A DNA stretch of 64,000 nucleotides. Source: Amycolatopsis japonica. Its GTDB lineage: Bacteria; Actinomycetota; Actinomycetes; Mycobacteriales; Pseudonocardiaceae. A program made the position numbers and the translations under genes. Shown piece after piece: positions 48,974 through 56,859 of this stretch. The notes below the pieces were generated by a model. The model saw only the letters and a list, made by a program, of their open reading frames with translations. It was not told the DNA's origin and ran no database searches. The first letter of the stretch is position 1; each line of letters starts with the position of its first letter. The DNA lies in assembly GCF_000732925.1 (NCBI RefSeq), contig NZ_CP008953.1:2666001-2730000 (forward strand), given 5' to 3'.

Positions 48974-49567
48974 ATGAGCGCTACGAGATTCTGGGACGAA
49001 CTCCACGAACGGCGGGCCGCCGGAACGCCGGAGGTGAACGCGAGACTGGCCGAGATCGCGGGCTCGCTGACCCCGGGCACCGCGCTGGACCTCGGCTGCG
49101 GAGCCGGGGGAGACGCGCTCTGGCTGGCGGCCCGAGGCTGGCGGGTGACCGCGGTCGACATCTCCGGAGCGGCCGTGCGCTCGCTCCAGGCACGCGGCGA
49201 GCCGATCACGGCGCTTCGCGTCGACCTCGCCGAAGACTTCCCCGAGGGCACCTACGACCTGGTGTCCGCGCAGTACTTCCACACGCCCTTCGAACTGGAC
49301 CGGGCGCGGGTGCTCCGCACCGCCGCGGGCTCGGTGAATCCCGGCGGGCGGCTGGTCGTCGTCGACCACGGTTCCGCCGCGCCGTGGTCGTGGGATCAGG
49401 ACGCCGAGTTCGCCACTCCCGGCGAGGTGGCGGCCGGACTGGACCTCGACCCGGCGGTCTGGTCGATCGACCGCGCGGAGGCGGCCGAACGCCTGGCCAC
49501 CGGCCCGGCGGGCCGGACCGCGACCGTCGTCGACCACATCCTGATCCTCCGGCGGGCCGGGCGATGA
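48974..49567 (+). CDS. class I SAM-dependent methyltransferase
   Basis: A 197-residue enzyme with the SAM-binding motif I ALDLGCGAGGDALWLAARGW (about residues 37-56), acidic loop VTAVDISGAAVRSLQARG and motif LVSAQYFHTP. Substrate unknown. It heads a run of four same-strand genes, overlapping the next start as ATGA, and is divergent from the XRE-cupin gene. Co-occurrence with DinB proteins suggests a small-molecule methylation or detoxification role; inferred only. Confidence 0.88.
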   Translation: MSATRFWDELHERRAAGTPEVNARLAEIAGSLTPGTALDLGCGAGGDALWLAARGWRVTAVDISGAAVRSLQARGEPITALRVDLAEDFPEGTYDLVSAQYFHTPFELDRARVLRTAAGSVNPGGRLVVVDHGSAAPWSWDQDAEFATPGEVAAGLDLDPAVWSIDRAEAAERLATGPAGRTATVVDHILILRRAGR

Positions 49568-50028
49568 GCCGGAAACGCGACACCGGGCCGCCGTCGACCG
49601 GAGCCGGCGAGAAGGACGTGCTCGCCGGGTTCCTCGACTATCTTCGCGCCGCGGTCATGGCCAAGGCCGGAGGCGTTCCGGAAGACCGGGCCCGCGTTCC
49701 CGGCGTGCCGTCCGGCACGAATCTGCTGGGCCTGGTCCAGCACCTGACCCAGGTGGAACGGCATTGGCTGCTCGGCCACCGCGTCACCGACTGGAAGGCG
49801 ACGTTCCACCCGGGCCCGGACGACACGACGGCGTCGATTCTGGCCGCCTACCGGGAAACCGTCGCCGAGGCGAATCAAGCGATCGCCTCCTGGGACGACC
49901 TCACCGCGGCGGGGCCCCGCCGGGCATCGCGACGCTGGACGCTGACCCACCTGATCGAGGAGACCGCGCGGCACGCGGGACACGCCGACATCCTGCGCGA
50001 ACTGATCGATGGCGCCACCGGGCGCTGA
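49564..50028 (+). CDS. DinB-family protein
   Basis: A 154-residue four-helix DinB/DUF664 protein: VLAGFLDYLRAAVMAKAGGV, then GLVQHLTQVERHWLLGHRVT with the His that binds metal, and LTHLIEETARHAGHADILRE with the second and third metal His. Family members are thiol-dependent transferases (mycothiol, bacillithiol). A second DinB protein lies 2.4 kb... downstream at 51018. Overlaps the methyltransferase stop by four bases. Confidence 0.85.
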   Translation: MSRKRDTGPPSTGAGEKDVLAGFLDYLRAAVMAKAGGVPEDRARVPGVPSGTNLLGLVQHLTQVERHWLLGHRVTDWKATFHPGPDDTTASILAAYRETVAEANQAIASWDDLTAAGPRRASRRWTLTHLIEETARHAGHADILRELIDGATGR

Positions 50029-50041
50029 AACGGAGATCCCC

Positions 50042-50980
50042 ATGTTCCACCGAGCCGCCGCGTTCGTCGCGGCCCTCGTCCTGCTGACGGCCTGCGGTTC
50101 ACCTCCGGTCACCGCCACGCCGCCCCCGGGGTTCCGGCACGAATTCGCCGACGTCGACGGGGTGAAGATGCATTACGTCACCGGCGGCAAGGGCGCCCCG
50201 CTCGTGCTGCTGCACGGCTGGCCGCAGACCTGGTACGGCTGGCACCGGGTCATGCCCGCGCTGGCCGAACACTTCACGGTGTACGCCCTCGACCTGCCCG
50301 GTCTCGGCGACAGCGACGGCTCGCCGCCCAGCTACGACAAGGCCACCCTCGCCCGCTACGTGCACGGCCTCGTCGCCGGACGGCTGGGCCTGCGCGACGC
50401 CCGCGTCGTCGGCCACGACCTCGGGGCCGCCGTCGCCTTCCAATACGCCGCGCAATTCCCCGGCGATCTCACCAAACTCGCCTATCTCGATCTGCCGCTG
50501 CCGGGACCCGCGCTCGACGCGACGGCCTACCGGAACCTGAGCTGGCATATCGCGTTCCACTCGCAGAAGACGGTTCCCGAAGCCGTCGTCGGCGACGACG
50601 TGCGCGAGTACCTGTCCCTGTTCTATCCCCAGGTCGCCTACTCGGGAACGGCCTTCGGCGGTCCCGGCGCGCCGTCACCGTTCGACGACGCGGAGATCGA
50701 CGAGTACGCCCGCACCTACTCCAGGCCGGAGGTCCTGCACGGCGGTTTCGAGCTCTACCGGACGCTCGGGCAGGACGTGACCGCGAACGCCGGCGCGAAA
50801 CCCATCTCCACGCCGACTTTGCTGATGACAGCGGAAGGATTGCTCGAACCGCAGAAGGCCACGTTGGCGCCGCGCGTCGCGAACCTGGCCCGCGCGGTCG
50901 AGGTGCCGAAGGCGGGACATTGGCTCGCCGAAGAGAATCCGGCGTTCGTCAGCGCCGAACTGATCGGCTTCCTGAAGTAG
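50042..50980 (+). CDS. lipoprotein epoxide hydrolase-like alpha/beta hydrolase
   Basis: A 312-residue enzyme starting at ATG 50042, with a lipobox (LLTACGS, Cys19) that would anchor it to the outer face of the membrane. Hydrolase motifs: oxyanion HGWPQTWYGW, the nucleophile Asp126 in VGHDLGAAVAF, and the last His in KAGHWLAEENP. An Asp nucleophile in GHDxG indicates epoxide hydrolase or haloalkane dehalogenase chemistry. It lies 13 bases after the DinB gene and 37 before the next DinB gene. Confidence 0.88.
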   Translation: MFHRAAAFVAALVLLTACGSPPVTATPPPGFRHEFADVDGVKMHYVTGGKGAPLVLLHGWPQTWYGWHRVMPALAEHFTVYALDLPGLGDSDGSPPSYDKATLARYVHGLVAGRLGLRDARVVGHDLGAAVAFQYAAQFPGDLTKLAYLDLPLPGPALDATAYRNLSWHIAFHSQKTVPEAVVGDDVREYLSLFYPQVAYSGTAFGGPGAPSPFDDAEIDEYARTYSRPEVLHGGFELYRTLGQDVTANAGAKPISTPTLLMTAEGLLEPQKATLAPRVANLARAVEVPKAGHWLAEENPAFVSAELIGFLK

Positions 50981-51017
50981 GTTGCCCGAGATCGAGAACC
51001 TTTGCGATGCTTCGCGC

Positions 51018-51497
51018 ATGTCCACGCTGGAAGTCCTCAACCACCCGTTCCGCGAGCAGTTCGAGGTCTTCCTCGACGAACATCGTCGTGTCCTGGACGA
51101 ATCCCTGGAAGGGCTGACCGAGGAACAGGCACGCCGGTCGCTCGTCCCCTCCCGGACGACCCTGCTCGGTCTGGTGAAGCACGCGACCTTCGTGGAAAAG
51201 GTGTGGTTCGTCGAAGGCATCACCTGCCGCCCGCGGACCGAGATCGGTCTCCCCGAGACACCCGACGAATCGTTCATCCTCACCGAGGAGGACACGATCG
51301 CCTCCGTGCGGCAGGCGTACCGCGAAGCCTGCGAGGTGTCCCGCAAGGCCGCGGCCGCCCTCGATCTGGACGACCTGCTCCACGGGAACCGGCGCGGCCC
51401 GCTCCCGCTGCGCTGGGTGTACCTGCACATGCTGCGGGAACTCGCCCAGCACGGCGGCCACGCGGACATCCTGCGCGAGCAGATCCTGAACTCCTAG
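51018..51497 (+). CDS. DinB-family protein
   Basis: A 159-residue DinB/DUF664 protein: NHPFREQFEVFLDEHRRVLD, then GLVKHATFVEKVWFVEGITC with a metal His, and HMLRELAQHGGHADILREQI with the other metal His. TTG 50982 would add 12 residues; ATG 51018 is preferred. It is the last gene of the methyltransferase-DinB-hydrolase-DinB run, closed by the hairpin at 51498-51541. Two DinB proteins around one hydrolase suggest linked steps on a related substrate; that is inference. Confidence 0.85.
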   Translation: MSTLEVLNHPFREQFEVFLDEHRRVLDESLEGLTEEQARRSLVPSRTTLLGLVKHATFVEKVWFVEGITCRPRTEIGLPETPDESFILTEEDTIASVRQAYREACEVSRKAAAALDLDDLLHGNRRGPLPLRWVYLHMLRELAQHGGHADILREQILNS

Positions 51498-51541
51498 AAA
51501 CGACGATGCCGGGGAGCGATGGCTCCCCGGCATCGTCGTTT
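51498..51541. terminator. perfect 20-bp hairpin between converging genes
   Basis: Arms 51498-51517 (AAACGACGATGCCGGGGAGC) and 51522-51541 pair perfectly around loop GATG. A's on the left arm become U's in either RNA, so it is an efficient two-way terminator for the DinB gene and the protease converging from the other strand. Confidence 0.9.
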
Positions 51542-51547
51542 CGTTCG

Positions 51548-52705
51548 TCAGGAACGGGTCAGCGTGACGCCGTACTTGTTCGCCGCGTCCACGACGGGCT
51601 GGTAGTAGGAGTACGAGCCGGTGGCGTTGGCACCTTCGTTGTAACCGCAGTCGTGGCCGTCGGCCGGGCCGCCGGAGGTCATGCCCTGCGCGGTGTTGCC
51701 CGCGATGTAGGCGCCGCCGCTGTCACCGCCCTCGGTGCAGACGGTCGACTTCGCCAGCCCGGTGGTGGCGACGCTTTCGCCGCTGTAGCGCACGGTCTGG
51801 TTGTACGCGGTGATCTTGCCGCAGGTCCAGCCGGTGGTGTTGCCCGCCTTGCACAGCGTGGTGCCGACCGGCGCCTTCGAGCTGCCGGTGATCCGCACCG
51901 TGGTGCCCTTGCGGGTGTCCACGTAGCCGCGGCCGGTGTCTTCGGCGTCGATGTCCATCAGGCCCATGTCGGTCGACGGGAACTGGGTGGCGACACCGCG
52001 GCCGATGTGGACGCCGTTGCGGTTGAGGATGTCCGGGTTGCCTTCGACGCAGTGCCCGGCGGTGAGCAGCACGTTGTTGCCGCTGCTGGTGGTGCCGGGG
52101 AAGCCGAGCGAGCAGTTGGTGCCCGGGTCGAGGTCCATGATCTGGCCGGGGATGACGTCGGCCTGCGTGGTGTTTCCGTTGGCGACACCGGTCTGGACCG
52201 CGACGCCGGGCAGCGCGGTGAGACGGCGCACGAGGGCGCTGTCGGCACCCGGCTGCACGGTGACGACGACCTGGTCGGCCGCGAGTTCCGGACCCCAGGA
52301 CTGCACCTGGGTGACGTCCTTGCCGATCACCGTGCCGACCTTGGCGGACAGGGCGTTCAGCGCGTTCTCGCCGCGAGCACCGGTGCGCGGGGACAGCCCG
52401 GCGGAGCGAAGCTCCTTCGCGGAACCGGCGTCGGCGTTCACCACGAGGGCGCCTGCGTTGTCGAAGTACGCGCCGTCGGTGTGGAGGCCACGATTTCTGA
52501 CGTTGTCCAGCGACGCGATCAGGTTCTTCTCATGGTCCAGCTTCTGGGCGGCCTGAAGCGGGCTGACCTTGAGCTGGGCGGCGAGCGTCTCGAGCATCGT
52601 CTGGTCGTAGGACGTGACCGGCGCGGCGGTCGCCGGGACGGCGAGCGCGCCGATTCCGGCGCAGACGCTGAACAGGGTGAGCATGACGGGTCCGCGAATT
52701 CGCAT
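51548..52705 (-). CDS. secreted alpha-lytic-type serine protease (S1 family)
   Basis: A 385-residue protease starting at ATG 52705 (AAGGAA upstream). Signal peptide to about residue 27 (VPATAA), propeptide to about 190, and a mature chymotrypsin fold. The triad is His218 (TAGHC), Asp246 (STDMGLM) and Ser329 (GGDSGGA), within one residue of the protease at 1903-3027. Four cysteines near the triad are conserved. Probably a digestive protease. The run of basic residues upstream of ATG 52705 in the same frame is not needed. Confidence 0.92.
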   Translation of the reverse strand: MRIRGPVMLTLFSVCAGIGALAVPATAAPVTSYDQTMLETLAAQLKVSPLQAAQKLDHEKNLIASLDNVRNRGLHTDGAYFDNAGALVVNADAGSAKELRSAGLSPRTGARGENALNALSAKVGTVIGKDVTQVQSWGPELAADQVVVTVQPGADSALVRRLTALPGVAVQTGVANGNTTQADVIPGQIMDLDPGTNCSLGFPGTTSSGNNVLLTAGHCVEGNPDILNRNGVHIGRGVATQFPSTDMGLMDIDAEDTGRGYVDTRKGTTVRITGSSKAPVGTTLCKAGNTTGWTCGKITAYNQTVRYSGESVATTGLAKSTVCTEGGDSGGAYIAGNTAQGMTSGGPADGHDCGYNEGANATGSYSYYQPVVDAANKYGVTLTRS

Positions 52706-52829
52706 GCGAATTTCCTTCGATAAGGAGGGAACGACGAACCGCCGGAATATGTTCGGAAAGCGCAGGGGACCGGGCGGTTCATCTCGACGTGACGCACAGT
52801 ACGAGTGCCCGTACGGCATGTCGTAGCGC

Positions 52830-52864
52830 CGAAAGTAGGATCCGTGATCGCGGACCTACTTTCG
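52830..52864 (-). terminator. hairpin after the MerR gene
   Basis: CGAAAGTAGGATCCG (52830-52844) pairs with CGGACCTACTTTCG (52851-52864), one bulged A, loop TGATCG. It lies 30 bases after the MerR-type gene's end and 124 before the protease start, so termination of the former is the simplest role; there is no U-run. Confidence 0.5.
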
Positions 52865-52893
52865 TATGCGGAAAGCGCGAATTGCCCGCGTAT

Positions 52894-53628
52894 TCAATTG
52901 CGCGGAAGTGTCATTGTCCCAAAAGTGTCAGCGAGGTAGGCGTCCAGCGCGGCGGCACCGGAGAGCAGGGCGCGTCCCCTCGCCGCGAGCCGGGCGTGCC
53001 AGTCGCGCAGCGTCGACTCGAGCGGAACGACGCCGCCCGCCGAGCGGACCTGGTCGAGCACCGGCGCGATCCGCTCCAGGAGATAGCCGCCCCGCCTGAG
53101 CTGATGGGTCAGCTTCGCGTCGCGGACGTCCGCCGCGTTGTAGACACGGTAGCCCGTCCTCGGGTCACGCTCGGGACGGAGAAGGCCCGCCCGTTCCCAC
53201 TCGCGCAGGGTGGCCGGCCGGACGCCGAGTTTCCGGGACAGCGGTCCGACGAACAGGTCGCCCCGTTCCTGGGGCACGGGTTCGAGATCCCGGAGCGCGG
53301 CCGTGACGGCCTGGAGGGTGCGGCGGTCGTCGAGCAGTTGCGCGTGGCTTTCATCGACGAGCCGGAGCGCCTCCTCGACGTCGTCCTGATTGACCGCCCG
53401 CATGATCGACGCCGCCGTCGCGTGGCCGTGTCCCGGCACGAGGGCGAGGAAGGCACGCAGGGCTTGCGCGTGCAGCGGCGTGTAGGTGCGATAGCCCTGC
53501 GGGCCGCGTTCGGCGGCGGGGAGGATGCCGTCCGCCTCGTAGTTGCGGACCGCCTGGGCGGACAGGCCGTGCTCGCGCGCGAGGTCGACCGGCCTGAGCC
53601 GCTCACGGGTTCGAAGATTCCGGCCCAC
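52894..53628 (-). CDS. double-HTH MerR regulator (TioE-like)
   Basis: A 244-residue regulator starting at GTG 53628 with two MerR HTH units: LRPVDLAREHGLSAQAVRNY with GILPAAERGPQGYRTYTP in the first, and GPLSRKLGVRPATLREWERA with GLLRPERDPRTGYRVYNAAD in the second. Such tandem MerR proteins (TioE group) are seen in actinomycetes near resistance or metabolite genes. A relative of the same build lies at 54159-54872. It is 18 bases after the DUF6194 gene, so probably co-transcribed with it. Confidence 0.87.
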   Translation of the reverse strand: MGRNLRTRERLRPVDLAREHGLSAQAVRNYEADGILPAAERGPQGYRTYTPLHAQALRAFLALVPGHGHATAASIMRAVNQDDVEEALRLVDESHAQLLDDRRTLQAVTAALRDLEPVPQERGDLFVGPLSRKLGVRPATLREWERAGLLRPERDPRTGYRVYNAADVRDAKLTHQLRRGGYLLERIAPVLDQVRSAGGVVPLESTLRDWHARLAARGRALLSGAAALDAYLADTFGTMTLPRN

Positions 53629-53646
53629 CGCCCCACGATATTCGCT

Positions 53647-54096
53647 CTACCGGTCGCGCGCGGATTCCGCCCGCCGCTCGTACCGGGCGCGGGCCAGCCG
53701 ATAGGCCGTTTCGAGCAGTTCGCGGGTGGCCGTTCCGGTGTTCGACGCCGGGTTCACCACCGCCAGCCAGCCCGCGTTCCCGTACACGGGATGGGCGATC
53801 AGGATGTCGGTATCGGCGGGGTTCTGGCCAAGACCGCGGGCGAACTCCTTCTTGCCGGCGTGGATGTTCACGCGGAACGTGTCCGGGCGATCCAGCCGCG
53901 AGGTCTCGTCGCCGGGGTAGTTCTTGGTCACGATGGTCGCGAAGGGCTGGACGTTCGTCGGGACGACGCCGTCGGGGGAGTAGTAGAAGAACGCGTCGCC
54001 CCAGCTGAGCTCCGGCCATTCGTCACCCGGCCCCGGGGTGAGGGTCAGGACGCCGTCGAGGCCCGAGACGAGGCCGATGATCTCTTCGATGGTCAT
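53647..54096 (-). CDS. DUF6194 family protein
   Basis: A 149-residue protein with the DUF6194 pattern: TIEEIIGLVSGLDGVLTLTP, then WGDAFFYYSPDGVVPTNVQP, and ADTDILIAHPVYGNAGWLAV. No signal or membrane span. The family is uncharacterised; members occur singly near MerR or TioE-like regulators. Here it lies between two double-HTH MerR genes, co-directional with one and divergent from the other. Confidence 0.8.
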   Translation of the reverse strand: MTIEEIIGLVSGLDGVLTLTPGPGDEWPELSWGDAFFYYSPDGVVPTNVQPFATIVTKNYPGDETSRLDRPDTFRVNIHAGKKEFARGLGQNPADTDILIAHPVYGNAGWLAVVNPASNTGTATRELLETAYRLARARYERRAESARDR

Positions 54097-54120
54097 GTGC
54101 TCAAGCGTGGCATTAAAGTG

Positions 54121-54137
54121 CTTGTGGAGGGTTCAAG
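54121..54137. promoter_or_regulatory. candidate MerR-type operator
   Basis: CTTGTGGAGGGTTCAAG has CTTG/CAAG ends as in MerR sites (CTTGAC-N-GTCAAG) with a 9-base spacer. It lies in the 62-base gap between DUF6194 and the divergent MerR gene. AAGTGCTT flanks repeat around it. MerR regulators bind between -35 and -10 boxes; the exact boxes are not obvious. Confidence 0.45.
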
Positions 54138-54158
54138 TGCTTTTTCGACGGAGTCAAG

Positions 54159-54872
54159 GTGTCAAGTCTCAAATCGATGCGCACGGCTGAGGTGGCGCGC
54201 CTGTCGGGATACTCCGTCCAGCAGGTGCGCAATCTCGAACGCGACGGCGTGCTCCCGGCGGCGTCGCGGACGGCTTCGGGCTACCGGAGTTACGGCGAGA
54301 TCCACCTCCGGTCCGCGCTGGCCTACCGCGCGCTCGCCGCCGCGGTGGGGCCGGTCGAGGCCAAGGAGATCGTCCGCGCCGTGCACCGGGATCCGCTCCC
54401 CGAGGTCCTCGCGCGCCTCGACGCGGCCCACGCCGGGCTCGACGCCGAACGCGCGGATCTCCAGGACGCCAGGGAAGCCGTCCGGGTGATCTCCAGGGAG
54501 CCGATCGAAGACGTGCGCGGCTCGGACTCGATGAGCGTCTCCGAACTCGCGTCGGCGCTCGGCGTGCGCCCGTCGACCCTGCGGCATTGGGACACGGAAC
54601 GGCTCGTCGTGCCCGGCCGCGATCAGCGGGGGACGCGGCGGTACACGCCGTCCCAGGTGCGGGACGCGCGGATCGTGCATCAGCTGCGGCTGGCGGGCTA
54701 CCGCGTCGCGCCCCTGCGCGCACTGATGCCGGAACTGCGGCGATCCCGGCGGCTGGAGGACGTCGCTTCCGCGCTCGCCGCCAGGGACGCCGGGATCACG
54801 GCCCGCTCACGGTCGCTCTTCGACGGCACGGCCGCCCTTTCCCGCCTCGTGAGTGGTAAGAACGGTTGTTGA
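54159..54872 (+). CDS. double-HTH MerR regulator (TioE-like)
   Basis: A 237-residue relative of the gene at 52894: first HTH TAEVARLSGYSVQQVRNLER with DGVLPAASRTASGYRSY, second SELASALGVRPSTLRHWDTE with RLVVPGRDQRGTRRYTP. GTG 54159 is given; ATG 54177 is possible. It is divergent from DUF6194, suggesting that it controls the gene shared with its relative. The last codons overlap a CTCGTGAGTGG element (54845). Confidence 0.87.
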   Translation: MSSLKSMRTAEVARLSGYSVQQVRNLERDGVLPAASRTASGYRSYGEIHLRSALAYRALAAAVGPVEAKEIVRAVHRDPLPEVLARLDAAHAGLDAERADLQDAREAVRVISREPIEDVRGSDSMSVSELASALGVRPSTLRHWDTERLVVPGRDQRGTRRYTPSQVRDARIVHQLRLAGYRVAPLRALMPELRRSRRLEDVASALAARDAGITARSRSLFDGTAALSRLVSGKNGC

Positions 54873-54920
54873 GGGATAAGGCAAACGTGGCGTAGGGAGT
54901 CACCGAGCTCTTCCGCCTGC

Positions 54921-54987
54921 CGAACGTGTCGCGAAAGCCACTTTCGGGACATCAGACGTCGCGAAAGTGGCTTTCGCGACACGTTCG
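54921..54987. repeat. large palindrome built on CGAAAGCCACTTTCG (family B)
   Basis: Perfect 26-bp inverted repeat: left arm 54921-54946 (starts CGAACGTGTCGCGAAAGCC), right arm 54962-54987, loop of 15 bases. Each arm is itself partly self-complementary (CGAAAG..CTTTCG), the same core as the hairpin at 24022-24044. It lies in a gap between converging genes. Confidence 0.75.
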
Positions 54988-55022
54988 CCGGTGGGAAGTG
55001 GCCGGCGCGGGCGAGTGGCCGG

Positions 55023-55071
55023 GGCGAAGGCTCCCTGCACCGCATTAGACGCGGCGAAGGGAGCCTTCACC
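55023..55071. terminator. diverged repeat hairpin with ATTAGAC loop (family A)
   Basis: A copy of the 23958-24008 hairpin: the right arm (55051-55071, GCGGCGAAGGGAGCCTTCAC and onward) and the loop ATTAGAC are identical, and the left arm has diverged (CTGCACC for CTTCGCC), so several pairs are lost. It lies before the end of the converging peroxiredoxin gene. Together with the B-type palindrome this copies the two-element layout of the 24 kb gap in reverse order. Confidence 0.7.
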
Positions 55072-55145
55072 CCACCACCGACCCGCCCGCGACCACGACA
55101 CCTTTGACTTACTTCTTCTCAAGAACCGTCCTCACGAGGACCGGG

Positions 55146-55607
55146 TCAGGTGCGGGGAGTCCGTTCCCGCAGGGTCGTGAGCGCCTTGTCGGCGTGGACG
55201 TCGAATTTCAGCTCGCTCTTGATCACCGCGAGGATCCGGCGATCGGTGTCGATCACGAAGGTGCGCCGCTTGGCGTGCAATGGGCTGAACCGGCGCCAGA
55301 CGCCGAAGAGTTTGGCGACTTCTCCATCCACATCGGACAGAAGCGGGTAGTCGAAGCCGTGCAGGGTGGAGAATTCCCGCTGCTTGGTGATCCCGTCCGG
55401 GCTGATCCCGACGCGGTGGGCGCCGACCTCGCGGAACTCCGCGGCAAGGTCGCGGAAGTGGCAGCTCTCGGCCGTGCAGCCCCCGGTCATCGCGGCGGGG
55501 TAGAAGAACAGCACGACCGGGCCGGTGGACAGGAACTCCGACAGCGTGCGGTCCTGGCCGGTGTCGTCGGGCAGGGTGAAGTCCGGGACGAGGTCTCCTT
55601 GATCCAT
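55146..55607 (-). CDS. peroxiredoxin (Bcp/PrxQ type)
   Basis: A 153-residue thioredoxin-fold peroxidase. Catalytic Cys44 and resolving Cys49 lie in the short helix TGGCTAESC (C-x4-C), typical of PrxQ/Bcp; the nearby FFYPAAMT loop replaces the usual PxxxT by a variant (PAAMT). Reduces alkyl hydroperoxides, likely with thioredoxin. It stands alone, ending in the repeat-rich gap. Confidence 0.9.
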   Translation of the reverse strand: MDQGDLVPDFTLPDDTGQDRTLSEFLSTGPVVLFFYPAAMTGGCTAESCHFRDLAAEFREVGAHRVGISPDGITKQREFSTLHGFDYPLLSDVDGEVAKLFGVWRRFSPLHAKRRTFVIDTDRRILAVIKSELKFDVHADKALTTLRERTPRT

Positions 55608-55644
55608 GTCCGGTATTCGGAGCCACGGCCGCGCCGGATCGGTC

Positions 55645-55899
55645 TCAGCGCGTGCAGCGCCAGAAGACCGTCGCGTCGTAGGGTGAAATGACGATCTTGG
55701 AGTATTCCTCGCAGTCGGTGAACCCGGCCCGTTCCGCCTTTTTCTTGGCGTCCTGGCGGGCGTAGAAGAGCGCGAGGCCGAAGTCGCTCGATCCGTAGCC
55801 GACGAACTCCCTGGTCTCCAGCGTGGTCGCGGCGGCCGGGGTGGCGATCGAGCCCAGGACGGCGGCCGCGCCGAGCAGCGCGAGCAGAGTTTTCCTCAT
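55645..55899 (-). CDS. small secreted hypothetical protein
   Basis: An 84-residue protein starting at ATG 55899. Signal peptide to about residue 25 (LLALLGAAAVLGSIATPAAA), mature part about 60 residues with two Cys (DCEEY, FWRCTR) and an acidic/basic helix (ALFYARQDAKKKAERAG). No recognised family. It diverges from the methyltransferase at 56014. Confidence 0.75.
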   Translation of the reverse strand: MRKTLLALLGAAAVLGSIATPAAATTLETREFVGYGSSDFGLALFYARQDAKKKAERAGFTDCEEYSKIVISPYDATVFWRCTR

Positions 55900-56013
55900 A
55901 CCGACCACGCTAGGGCCGGAACGTCCTCGAATCGCCCGCTGGATGGGCGTTCCCGCGGCCTCCGTCCGTCGCAGGCGGGTTCGCACGGAGCGCGAAACGG
56001 ATATCGTCGCGGC

Positions 56014-56817
56014 ATGTCCTCTCGCAAAGTGGGAACCCAGCGCGCCTTCGACGCGGCCGCCGCCGATTTCGCCGCGCTCGGGCGGTATCTGTGGGAGCCG
56101 ATCGGGGCGGCAACGGTGGCCGCTGCCGGGCTCACCGAGGGAGACCGTGTCCTCGACGCCTGCTGCGGCACCGGGGCTTCGGCGATTCCGGCGGCGCACG
56201 CGGTCGGTGCCGAGGGTGTGGTGGACGCGCTCGACCTCTCCGGTCCGATGATCGGCGAGCTGCGCCGTCTTTCGGCAGGCTTGCCGCAGTTGCGCGCGCA
56301 CGAGGCGGACGCGACGGCGTGGGACACCGGCGGCTACGACGTCGTGCAGTCCGCGCTCGGCATCTTCTTCTTCCCCGACATGACGGACGGGACCGAGCGG
56401 CTGATCGCCAGGGCCCGTTCCGGCGGCCGGGCCGTGTTCACGATCTGGCGCGGCGGGGCCATGGTGGCCGCGGGCCGTCATCTCGGCCGCGCGGTCGCGG
56501 CGGTGACCGAGTCCGCGCCGCCGCCGGAGCGTGAACCGAGCCTGATCGACCGCATCGACCAGGCGGGTCCTTATGCCGAGTGGCTTTCCGGGCGGAATCT
56601 GTCCGATGTCGACGTCGTGGTCAACGAACTGCGGCTGACCATGACACCGGAGATCGCCTGGCTGGTCGTCATCGGCTCCGGATTCCGGGGACTGCTCGAC
56701 GATCTGGAGCCCGACGTCGTCGAGCGGGTGCGCGAGCGCTACCTCGAGTCCTTGCGCGCCGACGGGCTGACCGAACTCGACGCCACCACCCTGATCGGCT
56801 CCGGCACCGTCCGCTGA
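56014..56817 (+). CDS. class I SAM-dependent methyltransferase
   Basis: A 267-residue enzyme with SAM motif I VLDACCGTGASAIPAAHAVG, acidic motif VDALDLSGPMI and DVVQSALGIFFFPDM. It resembles ubiquinone/demethylmenaquinone methyltransferase-like enzymes (UbiE family) that act on small lipophilic acceptors, but no quinone gene is nearby. It starts 43 bases before the adenylate cyclase, with no clear shared function. Confidence 0.87.
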   Translation: MSSRKVGTQRAFDAAAADFAALGRYLWEPIGAATVAAAGLTEGDRVLDACCGTGASAIPAAHAVGAEGVVDALDLSGPMIGELRRLSAGLPQLRAHEADATAWDTGGYDVVQSALGIFFFPDMTDGTERLIARARSGGRAVFTIWRGGAMVAAGRHLGRAVAAVTESAPPPEREPSLIDRIDQAGPYAEWLSGRNLSDVDVVVNELRLTMTPEIAWLVVIGSGFRGLLDDLEPDVVERVRERYLESLRADGLTELDATTLIGSGTVR

Positions 56818-56859
56818 CGGGCGCGACCCTTTCGGTGTACAGTCGTTCACTCAAACCGG

